Positions 45,140-55,193 of a stretch of 64,000 nt of DNA are shown in pieces (position 1 is the first letter of the stretch; every line of letters begins with the position of its first letter). Made by a program: the position numbers and the translations under genes. The notes beneath the pieces were generated by a model. That model had not been told where the DNA came from and ran no database searches. It was given only the letters and a program-made list of their open reading frames with translations. Source of the DNA: Gracilaria gracilis (Eukaryota > Rhodophyta > Florideophyceae > Gracilariales > Gracilariaceae); NCBI GenBank assembly GCA_030374805.1, contig JARGSG010000183.1:744001-808000 (forward strand), in the 5' to 3' direction.

Positions 45140-46327
45140 ATGCTAGAGACAGTTGGGATCACACTAGAAAACCTCGCGTCAGAGCCATTCCAAACCATTG
45201 CTGCTCTTTCGTACGAGGCCTTGCAGAACCTCATGGAATGTGCTCCCTCTGCTTTCAAAACCAATATTGCATCTCCAGTCACTCGGAACGACAAACTAAT
45301 AGCAGTCCTCAGGATCCAATCATTTTTGCAATCCCAAGCAAGCGATAAAACAGACGTTGAGAAAGCACTTTAGAAGATACTACAATCGTCGGTTCAGGAC
45401 CTACATAATCTCTCCGAAACAACTCCTGCTGTACTGCTAGACCTCGTGCAGAAAAGTATCCAGCTCGACCAATCTCTCCCATCTTCCAATGCTAGTGACT
45501 CTGGTAAAGACCTGCTGCTTAAATTCATTCATTGGAAACTTGATGTTCAACAGCACCAGCCAGAAGAAACAAACGCGACAAATCCTCAACTATTTCCGGA
45601 TATTGAACCACCCACGCTACCCAATTTGAACGAGAATGCCAACAGGCTTCCACCTCTTGATAACCTTTTCAACAATGAAGACCACCCGCAACAGCCTCGT
45701 GCTAAAAGGCAGCGCATCACTATCGGAGGAATCACTATAGTTGATGAAAACGGAAAGGATACACCCAACCGACCTGTCAATCTCGCCGAATACCCGAGAA
45801 AAGCGTCATCCCTCCCAAGTCTCACAGTCATGGAGATTCTGGGAGGGCAGATCCTGCAGGCGTTATTAAAGAGGGGTAGGAATCTCCAACTTTCGGTGGC
45901 CAATACGGAATGGAGCAGAGGCGCAAACGGAGAGGTAACGGTCTCCGAGGCAGAAGCCTGCACACTTGCAAGAATACTGCACCTCGCCCTGCTCCAATAC
46001 GACTCAATGCAGCAAGCGCTCGAAACATGCACATGGATGGAAGTGGCTCTCCGAAAATTGTACGCTCTGATCTTTGTGGAGACGTCAATACGTACCAGGA
46101 GTGCCTCTCGTGCCCAGGCGTGGCGCGTCGCAGTCCCTATACTAGAAGCATATATATCAACCAACTGTCTTCTGCCAGATATAGAAAATCGACTCAATCG
46201 TCAGTTCGCCACCGAGGAGAAAACCATAAACGCATTCAAATCATCCAGACAGAGGAATCAAAACCAACGCTCTCCAACGAGAAGAAACGCAAACCCGACC
46301 CACAAAAACAGTGGCAAACCGTCATAA
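45140..46327 (+). pseudogene. PAT element ORF1 (Gag-like), one in-frame TAG
   Basis: The frame starts at an ATG at 45140, though coding-like sequence extends to about 45068 without ATG. It has a TAG at 45371-45373 and runs on in the same frame to 46327. The protein is helical, then has a basic block (RAKRQRITIGG), a central helical domain (ILGGQILQALLKRG) and a basic C-terminus (SSRQRNQNQRSPTRRN). Its position ahead of RT fits the Gag of DIRS-order elements. There is no recognisable zinc knuckle. Confidence 0.6.
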
Positions 46328-48448
46328 TCACGAAACATCGAACCTTTCCCCTACCATCCCGTGACGAATCCCCCACGACAGATCCCACCATTTTCTGCAA
46401 CATTGCCGAGAGTCTAAACACCCTATACGGCGGCCCGAGAAACGCTAATCAATCTCAGAATTACACAACACCGTCTTCGGCACGGGCGCTTCAGTCTTTC
46501 GACTTAAGAGTAAACAGCTGGCTAAAAGCCTTGAGAACAGCAGCACCGTCCTAAAAACTGGCCTATTTCTCTCCCCACCCTCCGAACAACTTCAAATCGA
46601 AGAGCAAACATGGAAAAACATATGGAAAGAGTTTGTTTCCTCCACGGAAGCAAACCCCAAGAACCGGGGTGGTTTCACACCCTTAGTCGCAGAACGTATC
46701 GACGTCCCCCTCGCTGGAAAAAGTAAGGGACAAAAGGCCTGCAGCAACCTCCTTCGCAACTCAGAGGAAGCAACATTCACATGGAAGGACCTCATGAAAT
46801 ACATCAAACCCAAAAACCACTCCCCTCAACATCCGTTTAGAACCAAAGTTCTTGGATCCACTCGAGAGTACAGCTCTGTCCTACTGAAAGCGCATAAAGC
46901 CAGAATGCTCTCATGGTCAGTCGTGGAGAAGGAGGACATAGCTTACCGCTGTCTGGCGGATAAGATAACCAGGTTCTCGTTCGCAGTGACGAAGGATAGC
47001 GGACGGGACAGGTTGGTCAGCTGGCCCAAACTCCAAAATGAATTCTTACCCGATCCTTCGTACACGGAACTCCCCTGTCCGGACATGTTCCGAAAACTGG
47101 CAGTTGGCGAAGGAAACCTGCGTTCCTTCTACTTTGATATCGAAAAAATGTTTCATAACATACCACTTCCCGCAAATATGGAAAGAATCTTCCCTTTAGA
47201 GTCCACTGCAGTTTCAGAGCTACCCTCGGAGCTCAAACAACTTCTGTCTCAAAGCATCAGTCTTCCAGAAAACAAGTCTGCCCTGTTAAGACCACTTCAA
47301 AAAACACTTCTAATGGGATACAAGTGGGCGGTCTACATCGCCCACAACATGGCAATAACCATAATCGACTGCGCCTTCAGCCTCTTTCGCAGGCACCCGC
47401 ACTGCGACATGCCCAACTTGAAACTGCTTCGCCTTTCGAAAGTTCCACTTCTCACCGAACAAGAGAAAGGCGAAGCTTTGTGTGTTCATACAATTGATGA
47501 TATCAACTTCATTTTCAAAGAATGGGGAGTTCAGGCAATAAACATCTTCCAAAGATTATGCTACGCTCGGTTTCAATCTCAAGGTCTCCCTATTAAGGCT
47601 AGCCAGTCTCCGCCTCTCGGCTCTATCTGTAGCACCAACGTCCCGTCCATAGGATGGAAAATCGACTTGCAGCAGAAGCGCGCTTTTCCAGACCCAACCA
47701 AAGCACTGTCTACCCAACAAAAGGTCTTCGCCATCTCCAAACCTGAAGACCTTACCCCATCGATTGCCGAAGTGCTGGCAGGGAAGTTAACCTGGTCCGC
47801 TATCGGAAACAGACCACTCATAGCTGTCCTTTTCAACACATACCGATTCATTGAATCAAATCGTCGCGGAAAACTCTCCTCCTTGCTACAGATCCGTGCC
47901 CTGGAGGAGCTCCGATGGCTAGCAAATCTCCTGCTGCTGTCCATCGTCAATTTGAAGAGCCCAATTGCCCACATCATTCTACGCTTCGACGCCTCCCCAG
48001 ATGCTGGCGCCCTTGTTTATCACGTATCAAACTCAACGCATCTCCGGGACACTTTGTTTCTTTGGTCTAAACGACCAGCAGCAGAGCAGAGAAACCTAGC
48101 ACAACAGCTTGTCCAGAGCACCCCTTGAGTTACCGCCGTTGTGCACAGATGGAGGCGAAAAGAGCATATAAACGTCCTTGAGGAAAACGTCCTTGAGGCA
48201 ATGGCAGCATACATGAGCCTCGAATGGCTTGCTTGACGAGCAATCCAACATTGCAGCGTTATGATTTTTTCAGACTATATGGTGACGATCCAAGCCCTCG
48301 AAAAGGGTCGATCATCCAGCCCTGCCCTCGCACTTTCGTGTCGGCGCTTTGCGGCACTCTCCTTGGCAAACACCTCCTTCTTTTTTTCTTTCACATACCG
48401 TCTCACCTTAACCCCGCTGACCCTCTCTCCCGTGCCTTCATGGAATAG
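46328..48448 (+). pseudogene. PAT element reverse transcriptase and RNase H
   Basis: Coding begins in one frame that ends at 46554, shifts by one base near 46550 and runs to 48128. RT motif A is YFDIEKMFHNIPL. The catalytic pair is in HTIDDINFIF, with IDD where most RTs have Y-x-D-D. Motif PPLGSICS follows. RNase H begins near IILRFDASPDAGALVY. Beyond 48128 the frame breaks again, but HIPSHLNPADPLSRA (the RNase H end typical of DIRS elements) is visible up to 48448. Confidence 0.8.
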
Positions 48449-48673
48449 ATCACGCCCGTGCAGCATGTGTCCAATGGAACCATGTAGAAAGCCCAGGTAA
48501 CACCGGCCGGTAGCCTATTCTCCAGGATTAAGAAAGAGCGCATGGAGCAGTAAGCGAGAGAGTCAAAAGTCGTAAGCCCGGGCGGCCAACTGTTCTATAG
48601 ACTCAAAACGCAACTCTGTCGGCCCTGTGGCAGACATCTTGGTTCGCAAGACCCTCGACTCAAAGAATCACAC

Positions 48674-49776
48674 GTGATCATAAAGCCCTCGCGCAAGTTA
48701 TTATCTCGTGGCATATTCTATTCGCCAATCAAACGTCGCCCAGACCCAGTCACCCCCAAGATTTACCGAGTTCAATCTCCCACCAAAATCTCAAGAAAAC
48801 TTTCAAACCTGAGGGGTTCCCTCTCTTCTTTTTTTCAAAGGCACCCTCTATTACGTAATACCATCACACCGATCACGAGAAAAAGACAAAATGAAGCACT
48901 TTACAGTTTTCGATGCAGTCTGAGTGTCCTTTCCAGTACCATTACAGAACTTGATGAGGTATTACATGAATACATCGACGATACATATGAATCCTCAAAT
49001 GCTAGAGGCGCAAGGCATAAAATGTGCACTCTTTTTTGCGCCATACATCTTGTTGCCCCTGCGACAAAAAAAAAAGCTAGGTCTTTCTGAGCGCGCGATA
49101 AAAGGATAGGACGAAGCTAATACGTCACAGTGTTCTACACCGTTAACAAGGCAATTCGCATACGCTTTATCAGGATATTTTATTAGCAACGGGGCGTTCA
49201 GAACGGCAGTTGCCTTTATGGTGTCGTGTGCTGGGTATCTAAGAGCCAGTTAGGTCCTTAACCTTACATGGGATTTGGTTTTTCTTCCGGATGACCCCCG
49301 AATTTCAACCTTCAAGGCTGGTACTGCTGGAATTTGCATCAAAAATACAAAAACAGGTTCTTTTTAATTTATTGCGATCAATAAGCGTGAGGTCATTGTA
49401 GCTCTCTCTGTTTTGAAAGCAAAGTCGAATTCAGCTTGTGATCAAAAGGTTTTTTTAGATGTCTTACACAAATTATTACAAAAATATGCAGCGTGTTTGT
49501 AAAGCGCTGGGAATAAATACGTTTAAGATTACAATGCATTGTGCTAAAATTGGTAGAGCATTACATGACTATATAAATGGTGCCTCTGCTGAAACAATTT
49601 CAATAACAGGGAGATGGAAGTCTTTGTCATTATTACGACATTACTTAACCAAAAAACGATCATGGATCATGAAGTTGAAAGTTTTAAATGAAACGGACAG
49701 GCTGGTAAAGTACTATTGGAATTTTATGGAAGATGTCTGCCGTTCTTCTCCGCGTAACAGAACCTTACTCAAATGA
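48674..49776 (+). pseudogene. PAT element tyrosine recombinase
   Basis: The N-terminal part (about 48674-49090) has a SAM-like helical segment (ELDEVLHEYIDDTY). The catalytic part is in broken frames. YLRAS near 49240 fits the first Arg, a Lys-Thr segment follows, and the last ORF (from 49459) has MHCAKIGRALHDY, then TGRWKS and RHYL. The usual H-x-x-R box reads H-C-A-K, so the second catalytic Arg is replaced by Lys; the W and Y positions remain. The region has several stops and is not functional as it stands. Confidence 0.72.
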
Positions 49777-49798
49777 GCCTTTCAGTACGGGTTGGGGA

Positions 49799-49971
49799 AT
49801 GCTCTACTCCCTCTTGTGGGCCAAGCAGTGAAAACTCTTCACGAAGAAGCAATTACTCATTGTTTGTGTCAGCGCTTCTGCTGATACCGCTCCAAAGTTT
49901 GGACTCAGTCCAAACCAAAAGATTCAGACAAAGTCTGAATGTTCTGGCCACTGCAAGTGTGCGAAGTAAAA
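49799..49971 (+). repeat. B1 repeat of the PAT element
   Basis: This matches B2 (50158-50312). B1 has an extra 18-bp piece with GTTTGGACTCAGTCC-like sequence near 49893-49910. B1 joins A2 directly. Confidence 0.82.
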
Positions 49972-50137
49972 TGGCAATTGAAAGAACGAGAATGTATTTT
50001 TTATGAGCAATTACGGAGAGTGGACGACGACGACTACTACAAACAATGCCCTGGATCCGTTTGGAAGACACTCTTCTCTGTCATCGTCGTCGTGCAGTTT
50101 TCCGCTTGTCATTGAGCCGCGGTCACCTTTTGTTTGC
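49972..50137 (+). repeat. A2 repeat of the PAT element
   Basis: The second copy of A, lying between B1 and B2. A 20-bp spacer (50138-50157) separates it from B2. Confidence 0.85.
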
Positions 50138-50157
50138 CCTCCCACCTCACCCGCGGC

Positions 50158-50312
50158 ATGCTCTGCCCCCTCTTGTGGGCAAAGCAGTGAAAACTCTTCA
50201 CGAAGAAGCAATTACTCATTGCTTGTGTCAGCGCTTCTGCTGATACCGCTCCAAACCAAAAAATTCAGACAAAGTCTGAATGATCTGGCCATTGCAAGTG
50301 TGCAAAGTAAAA
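50158..50312 (+). repeat. B2 repeat of the PAT element
   Basis: The second copy of B and the right end of the element. It runs to GCAAAGTAAAA, 30 bases from the NLR stop codon. Confidence 0.82.
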
Positions 50313-50341
50313 GTCCATTTTTTGGCTGCGGCCATCAAGTC

Positions 50342-53300
50342 TTATGAGACTCTAAAACTCAAACCAACTCCATTGGTCAGACCAGCGACCAAGTCGTACC
50401 GCTCCTCGTCATAGCAACTCGACGAAAACTCCATACTCTCAGCATACGAAGGAAGCGTGACCGTCCCAACCTTCACTAATTTATGTTCCACCTTGTCAGT
50501 TACACGTATATTCTTCTTCCATTCCCAGACAATCAGACGAAGGTCATACCCAGCTGTCACGATAAGTCTCCCGTCCTTGCTGACAGCTGTGCAGCGAATC
50601 GCATTGTCGTGAGCATCAGTAGGTGCAACCACCACCTCGAGCCTCTTCAAGTCCCAGATGCAGAATTTTCCCGTTTCGAACCCCACTACTAAATATCGGA
50701 ATTCTGACGAGAACGATATGCAATACACAGTCCCGTTACTGCCACCTTCACACGCACTTTCAAGAACCAACGACGATCCATCTTCATCCCAAACACACAA
50801 GGTGCCATCTGCAGCACCTGACACGAACTGCTTGCGTCCCGACCCATCGTCAAAGAACCTGATGCACCGAATCTCTTTGCCCTGCCTCCGCAAAGGCTCT
50901 CCGACCATCGTCCCTGTCTCTAAATCCATAATTATGATGACGGTGGATCCCGAGACAAGCCATTTCTTATCAAAGCTAAGCGCAACCGAGTGCACAGTGC
51001 TGCCATGCAGCGACTGCCAGAAGTGCACACGCTGCTTTGAACTCACGTCTAGTAGTCCGACAGACCCTGCATACTCGGTTCCGAACGCAACAAGTCTCCC
51101 ATCTCGCGAAAATGCTACGCGGCGAAGCGGCCAGTCGCTCACCTTTGTATGTAACTCATTCGCAGGCCCCTGAGCAGATGTGTCCCAGAATCGCACAGCG
51201 CCATCGCCGCAAGCAGCTGAAACGAGAGCTCTATCACCAGCCCAGTGGCAAGACGTGTAGAAAACCCGATCACTGTAGCCACGCATGAAGTCGTCAATAT
51301 CGTTTTGCCCGTTCTGCACAATCGTTTGGACACTCCACATTCTCAGCGTGTTGTCACTTCCAGATGCAGAAAGAATCCGATCACCATCAGGATGCCCCAT
51401 GACGCTCAGCACCTCCCCTTCATGTCCCACCAATGGCCGACAGATCGCATGTCCAGTCTCGCCGTCCCACACACGTACCGACTTATCAGACCCACCAGTA
51501 ATTATTCTCTTTCCGTCTGCACTGTACGTAACGCCGCGGACATTACCTGGGAAGTCTGACACTGGCTCAATCACCTGCTTACGTTTCTGTACGTCCCAGA
51601 CACGCAATGTTCCGTCGTCAGAGCCAGATGCCATTCTTGAACCGTCCGGACTAAATGCCGCGCACAGGACACAGTTTCCATGCCCAACAAACGGCGATCC
51701 AATCTCTTCTGCAGTCTGTGGATCCAAGACGTGCAACTTGCTGTCCCGAGAGCCTGCAACGAGCATTGATCCGTCCGGACTGTACACAAGTGTTCGAATC
51801 TGAGTATACGTTGTGTCGTCGTGCTTTGCAACTTGCTCGCCGCTCTCAAGGTCCCAAATGCAAACGGCACCACCCTCGTGACCAGAAGCACAAAACCTGT
51901 CATCGGGACTAACTGCCACCGCCCAAACACAAGTTAACTCCCCGGACAGTGTCTTTTTCAATTTCTTTCTGCCCCACACGTGCACGTCACCAACCTCAGA
52001 CCCAGCCACAGCGAAACTTGCGTTATATCCTGCAATTGCGACTGTCGTGGAAGGTTCGAGGTTTCCCTCCATTCTCAGAAAATCTGTAGTCGTCGTGGAG
52101 CGTCGCTTTGTGTCGTACCATATCACGCAGTTCCCGCCCGCAACGACGGCTATTTCTTTCGTCCAATTGATGGCACACTGCCACATCGGAGCCGGTAGAG
52201 GGAACACATACTCCGCCCCACGAACCGGAAGCGGGTAGCAACGATGGTTTGGCCTTATCCAAGGCTTAGGTGCCAGCGTTGCGGCAGAAGATAAGTAACG
52301 ATCCACAAAGGCTCCGGACTTTGGCACATCTTTCAGGCGCGCATAAACTTGCGTGGGAAGCTGTGCCTGGTCAGTCGCGATATATGTCCATAAGAGCCGC
52401 AAGGCGTCAAGCATTGTGTTTAAGTCGTGCCGGGCTTGTTGGAACGCAGAGGTGCTGTTGGAACTTGCAATTCGCTTCTGCAAATCTGTACCTTCCATCT
52501 TAGCAAGAAGCTCGTTAAAGTCCGAAAGCATAGCTGGAAATCCACCATGCTTCAATCGCAGCGCCGTCCACTCAGCTCTGGTGAGCGCTGCGACCAATTC
52601 CGCTTTGCACTGGCCTTGCACAAGGTGCCGAGCGACATTTTCCAAAAGATAATCGCAATCACCGTCTTCCGTTGTAAAGGCAGGTTCTACGATTTTCCAC
52701 CAAGGAAATGTTGCGTTCTCCACTGCCTTCGAGTCCCAAAACATGTCCCATCGTGGAAAGCTACCTGCCCTCTCAAAAGCCGGCATGTCAGACCGGGAAT
52801 GAAAGCCACGGAAAACGTTAAGAAGTTCACGATGACAGCTACGCATGAAGTTGCCATCGCCGTCATCCCGCCTCTGACAAAAGTCAAGCACAAGATCATG
52901 CAGACCATGGCGAATCTGCCCTTCCCTCCCAACCTGCAGCACCAAGTTGAGGTCGACAAGTCGCTCAACAACTTTGGCCACAAGAGAACGAGGTAAACCG
53001 TGCCAGATCTTTGCGAACAACGATACACGAACGGCAGCCTGTCGTGGCAACACGCAAAGACGTTCAAAGAGCTGAGAGCAATCGATATGGACATTTTGTT
53101 TGACGGCGATAGCATCCTTTTTAACGAAATCTTTTGCCCAGTCGTCCGCGATTTTGAGACTTACTAGCACTGTTATCTGGAAGTTGGGGTACTCATCAAG
53201 CTCGGTATGGGCTAGCGTGCGCACGTTGTCGCGCTCGTCTCGATAATGTTTGAGAGCGGATGCCCAGTCGCCACCATTGTTCCGGGTGAGTTGACGAACA

Positions 53301-54484
53301 GCGCGACCAGAGACGCCGAGGGTGAGTGGGACTCCCGCACAGGTTAGTAGCACGTCTTGTAGGAGGATTTGCACGTTTTCGTCTGCAGATTGGACTTGTT
53401 GTTCTGTGATGCGGGCGTATTTCAGAAAGATGGCGGTGGACTCCTTTCCAGTTGGGGCGCGTGGCATGAAGGGGACAGGCGCACCAGCCTCTTCGGCAAT
53501 TACGTGACTACGTGTGGAGACAGCCATGCGAGAAGTCGGAGAGGCGTCGAGAAGACGTTGTAGAATTGGGAGGAAGCCAAGCTCGCTAGAAGGTGTTCGC
53601 CAAAGATCGTCGACGAGGAAGAGAACAGATTTTCCTTGAAACCAAGCGGTAGTTATGTTGAGTGCCTTGTGAAGGTCTCGAGCATTGCCAACGTTGCGCG
53701 AGGCTTCACGGCCACCCGAGGCAAAGACGAGGCGGGAGAGGTTGCGGATGACAGTAAAAGGGGTGGCGGCTTGTCCAACTAGGAGGAAGTACACGCCATC
53801 GGGGAAGGCAGTGCGAATCTCAGGTTGGGTTGCGAGGCCAAGCAGGGCAGTAGTCTTACCGACACCACCCATTCCTGATACACCGGTGGCGGCGGTGGTG
53901 CGGCTAGGGTGGGTTTTCGTTAGAACTTTTTGCTTGAGATTTGCCTCCATGGTGGTTGGGTCGGAGAAATTGAGGACGGTATCTGCTGGAAGGGCAGGGA
54001 TGGAAGAGAAGGTTGGGGTGAATGTTTGTTTTGAGGGAGCTGGTAGGGCGTGAGGAAGGGATCTCGATGTGTTGGGGAGGGGTTTAGAAGGATACGTAAA
54101 GATTCGGGAGCGGATAAGGTGGAGGTCATTGGCAAAGGAGAGGATGTCACTGGAGAGGGCGTCGGAAATGACGACATTGGAGGGTGGACCAGAGTGGCGT
54201 GCACGCAGCAGTTTGAACCAGCCATGTGATTTGAGTTTGGATGTTGAGTGTTTCTGGTCGGATAGCTGGCTTTGCAAAGTGCTGATTGCATGGTTCCACA
54301 TGGTACGATGATGGGGTTCGAGGTAAGGCTCGACATCGTGAAAAATATGACAGAGGCTTTGGAAGGAGGAGGTAGTAAGCGCATGGGTGTGCGAGGATGC
54401 GATTTGGCTGTCGCGGATGGCGAGGAGGCCATTTGTGGCTTCCAGAACAGTGTTGAGGGTTTGGATTGTGCTGTTTGCAGCCAT
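50342..54484 (-). CDS. NLR-type STAND NTPase with NB-ARC and WD40 propeller
   Basis: This is a 1380-residue single-exon protein from the ATG at 54484. An N-terminal helical domain (about 1-135) resembles the four-helix bundles of HeLo/RPW8-type cell-death domains, but only loosely. NB-ARC follows: P-loop GMGGVGKTT (204-212), Walker B VLFLVDDLW (about 287-295), an Arg-containing sensor (MAVSTRSHV) and a GLPL-like motif (CAGVPLTLGVSG). A helical linker leads to at least eleven WD40 repeats in the C-terminal third (e.g. AAFSPDGSRMASGSDDGTLR, VRVWDGETGHAI), which could form two propellers. The layout parallels Apaf-1 and fungal/plant-type NLRs: a sensor, a switch and an effector. The ligand and its immune role are inferences. 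The frame is intact, and a PAT element has landed just after its stop. Confidence 0.85.
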   Translation of the reverse strand: MAANSTIQTLNTVLEATNGLLAIRDSQIASSHTHALTTSSFQSLCHIFHDVEPYLEPHHRTMWNHAISTLQSQLSDQKHSTSKLKSHGWFKLLRARHSGPPSNVVISDALSSDILSFANDLHLIRSRIFTYPSKPLPNTSRSLPHALPAPSKQTFTPTFSSIPALPADTVLNFSDPTTMEANLKQKVLTKTHPSRTTAATGVSGMGGVGKTTALLGLATQPEIRTAFPDGVYFLLVGQAATPFTVIRNLSRLVFASGGREASRNVGNARDLHKALNITTAWFQGKSVLFLVDDLWRTPSSELGFLPILQRLLDASPTSRMAVSTRSHVIAEEAGAPVPFMPRAPTGKESTAIFLKYARITEQQVQSADENVQILLQDVLLTCAGVPLTLGVSGRAVRQLTRNNGGDWASALKHYRDERDNVRTLAHTELDEYPNFQITVLVSLKIADDWAKDFVKKDAIAVKQNVHIDCSQLFERLCVLPRQAAVRVSLFAKIWHGLPRSLVAKVVERLVDLNLVLQVGREGQIRHGLHDLVLDFCQRRDDGDGNFMRSCHRELLNVFRGFHSRSDMPAFERAGSFPRWDMFWDSKAVENATFPWWKIVEPAFTTEDGDCDYLLENVARHLVQGQCKAELVAALTRAEWTALRLKHGGFPAMLSDFNELLAKMEGTDLQKRIASSNSTSAFQQARHDLNTMLDALRLLWTYIATDQAQLPTQVYARLKDVPKSGAFVDRYLSSAATLAPKPWIRPNHRCYPLPVRGAEYVFPLPAPMWQCAINWTKEIAVVAGGNCVIWYDTKRRSTTTTDFLRMEGNLEPSTTVAIAGYNASFAVAGSEVGDVHVWGRKKLKKTLSGELTCVWAVAVSPDDRFCASGHEGGAVCIWDLESGEQVAKHDDTTYTQIRTLVYSPDGSMLVAGSRDSKLHVLDPQTAEEIGSPFVGHGNCVLCAAFSPDGSRMASGSDDGTLRVWDVQKRKQVIEPVSDFPGNVRGVTYSADGKRIITGGSDKSVRVWDGETGHAICRPLVGHEGEVLSVMGHPDGDRILSASGSDNTLRMWSVQTIVQNGQNDIDDFMRGYSDRVFYTSCHWAGDRALVSAACGDGAVRFWDTSAQGPANELHTKVSDWPLRRVAFSRDGRLVAFGTEYAGSVGLLDVSSKQRVHFWQSLHGSTVHSVALSFDKKWLVSGSTVIIIMDLETGTMVGEPLRRQGKEIRCIRFFDDGSGRKQFVSGAADGTLCVWDEDGSSLVLESACEGGSNGTVYCISFSSEFRYLVVGFETGKFCIWDLKRLEVVVAPTDAHDNAIRCTAVSKDGRLIVTAGYDLRLIVWEWKKNIRVTDKVEHKLVKVGTVTLPSYAESMEFSSSCYDEERYDLVAGLTNGVGLSFRVS

Positions 54485-55193
54485 GGTGCAATACAATTGC
54501 GCTTGGGCGTTGAGGTTGGAGACGGACGAAAACTGAGTGCAGACAGTTGGAGCGGGCTACGTTTGCTGCGAAGGTATGTACAGTACTGCTATGTACAGTT
54601 ATGAGCTCGGAAGCGGACAAGTCTTCTGTATCCATGGGATAAGTAACAATGGCGCAGCATGTGATTGCGAGAAGTCTGTACGCTCCTTAAAAGCCTACTA
54701 TGAAACAAAGCAATTGAACATTATTGATATATACCATTGGCTTGCTTGTGTTTGAGGTGGAGCTATATTTAAACTACAACTGTAACTTGCGTAGTGGCGC
54801 AATCGTTGCACTGGCGCACGGCGCGGGGGGCAATGATTGTGCCAACATGCAATATCGCATATGCACCGACCCGCTATGAAGCGTCTTCCTTTGTCCTTTT
54901 TGGTGAATCTCACGCCGAACATTACAGCAAACATGCCAGACGAGGTCTGTCACGCAATAGTGCCACCGCACAACAAGGGTACTGTAGCGGCTACCCGGTA
55001 GCCCCGTTGAGGAGACAACGTGACATACAAATTATGTCTGCTTTCGTAACGCCTACACGTGTACACTGAGGGAGAACCCGTGAGCACGCTTGTTTTTGGC
55101 AAATGATCCTAATGTTACACCCAACTCCTGCGCCCCGCTGCTCGGCTTGCAAGCGCTGTGTGGCACAGCAAATATCATACCCCCGTGAACATT
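54485..55193. promoter_or_regulatory. shared intergenic region between divergent NLR genes
   Basis: 709 bases separate the two divergent ATGs (54484 on minus and 55194 on plus). A TATATTTAAA element lies at about 54764-54773. The tight head-to-head arrangement of two related NTPase genes suggests possible shared control. No conserved motif pair was identified. Confidence 0.4.

Larger units (their letters stand above)
44579..50312 (+). mobile_element. PAT-type DIRS-order retrotransposon with split direct repeats
   Basis: This element has reverse transcriptase, RNase H and tyrosine recombinase, and the terminal repeat order A1 - ORFs - B1 - A2 - B2 that is diagnostic of PAT-like members of the DIRS order. 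A1 is 44579-44743, B1 49799-49971, A2 49972-50137 and B2 50158-50312. Such elements integrate through a circular intermediate by tyrosine recombinase and leave no target-site duplication. The right end lies 30 bases from the stop codon of the NLR gene. All three coding regions carry disabling changes. Confidence 0.85.
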
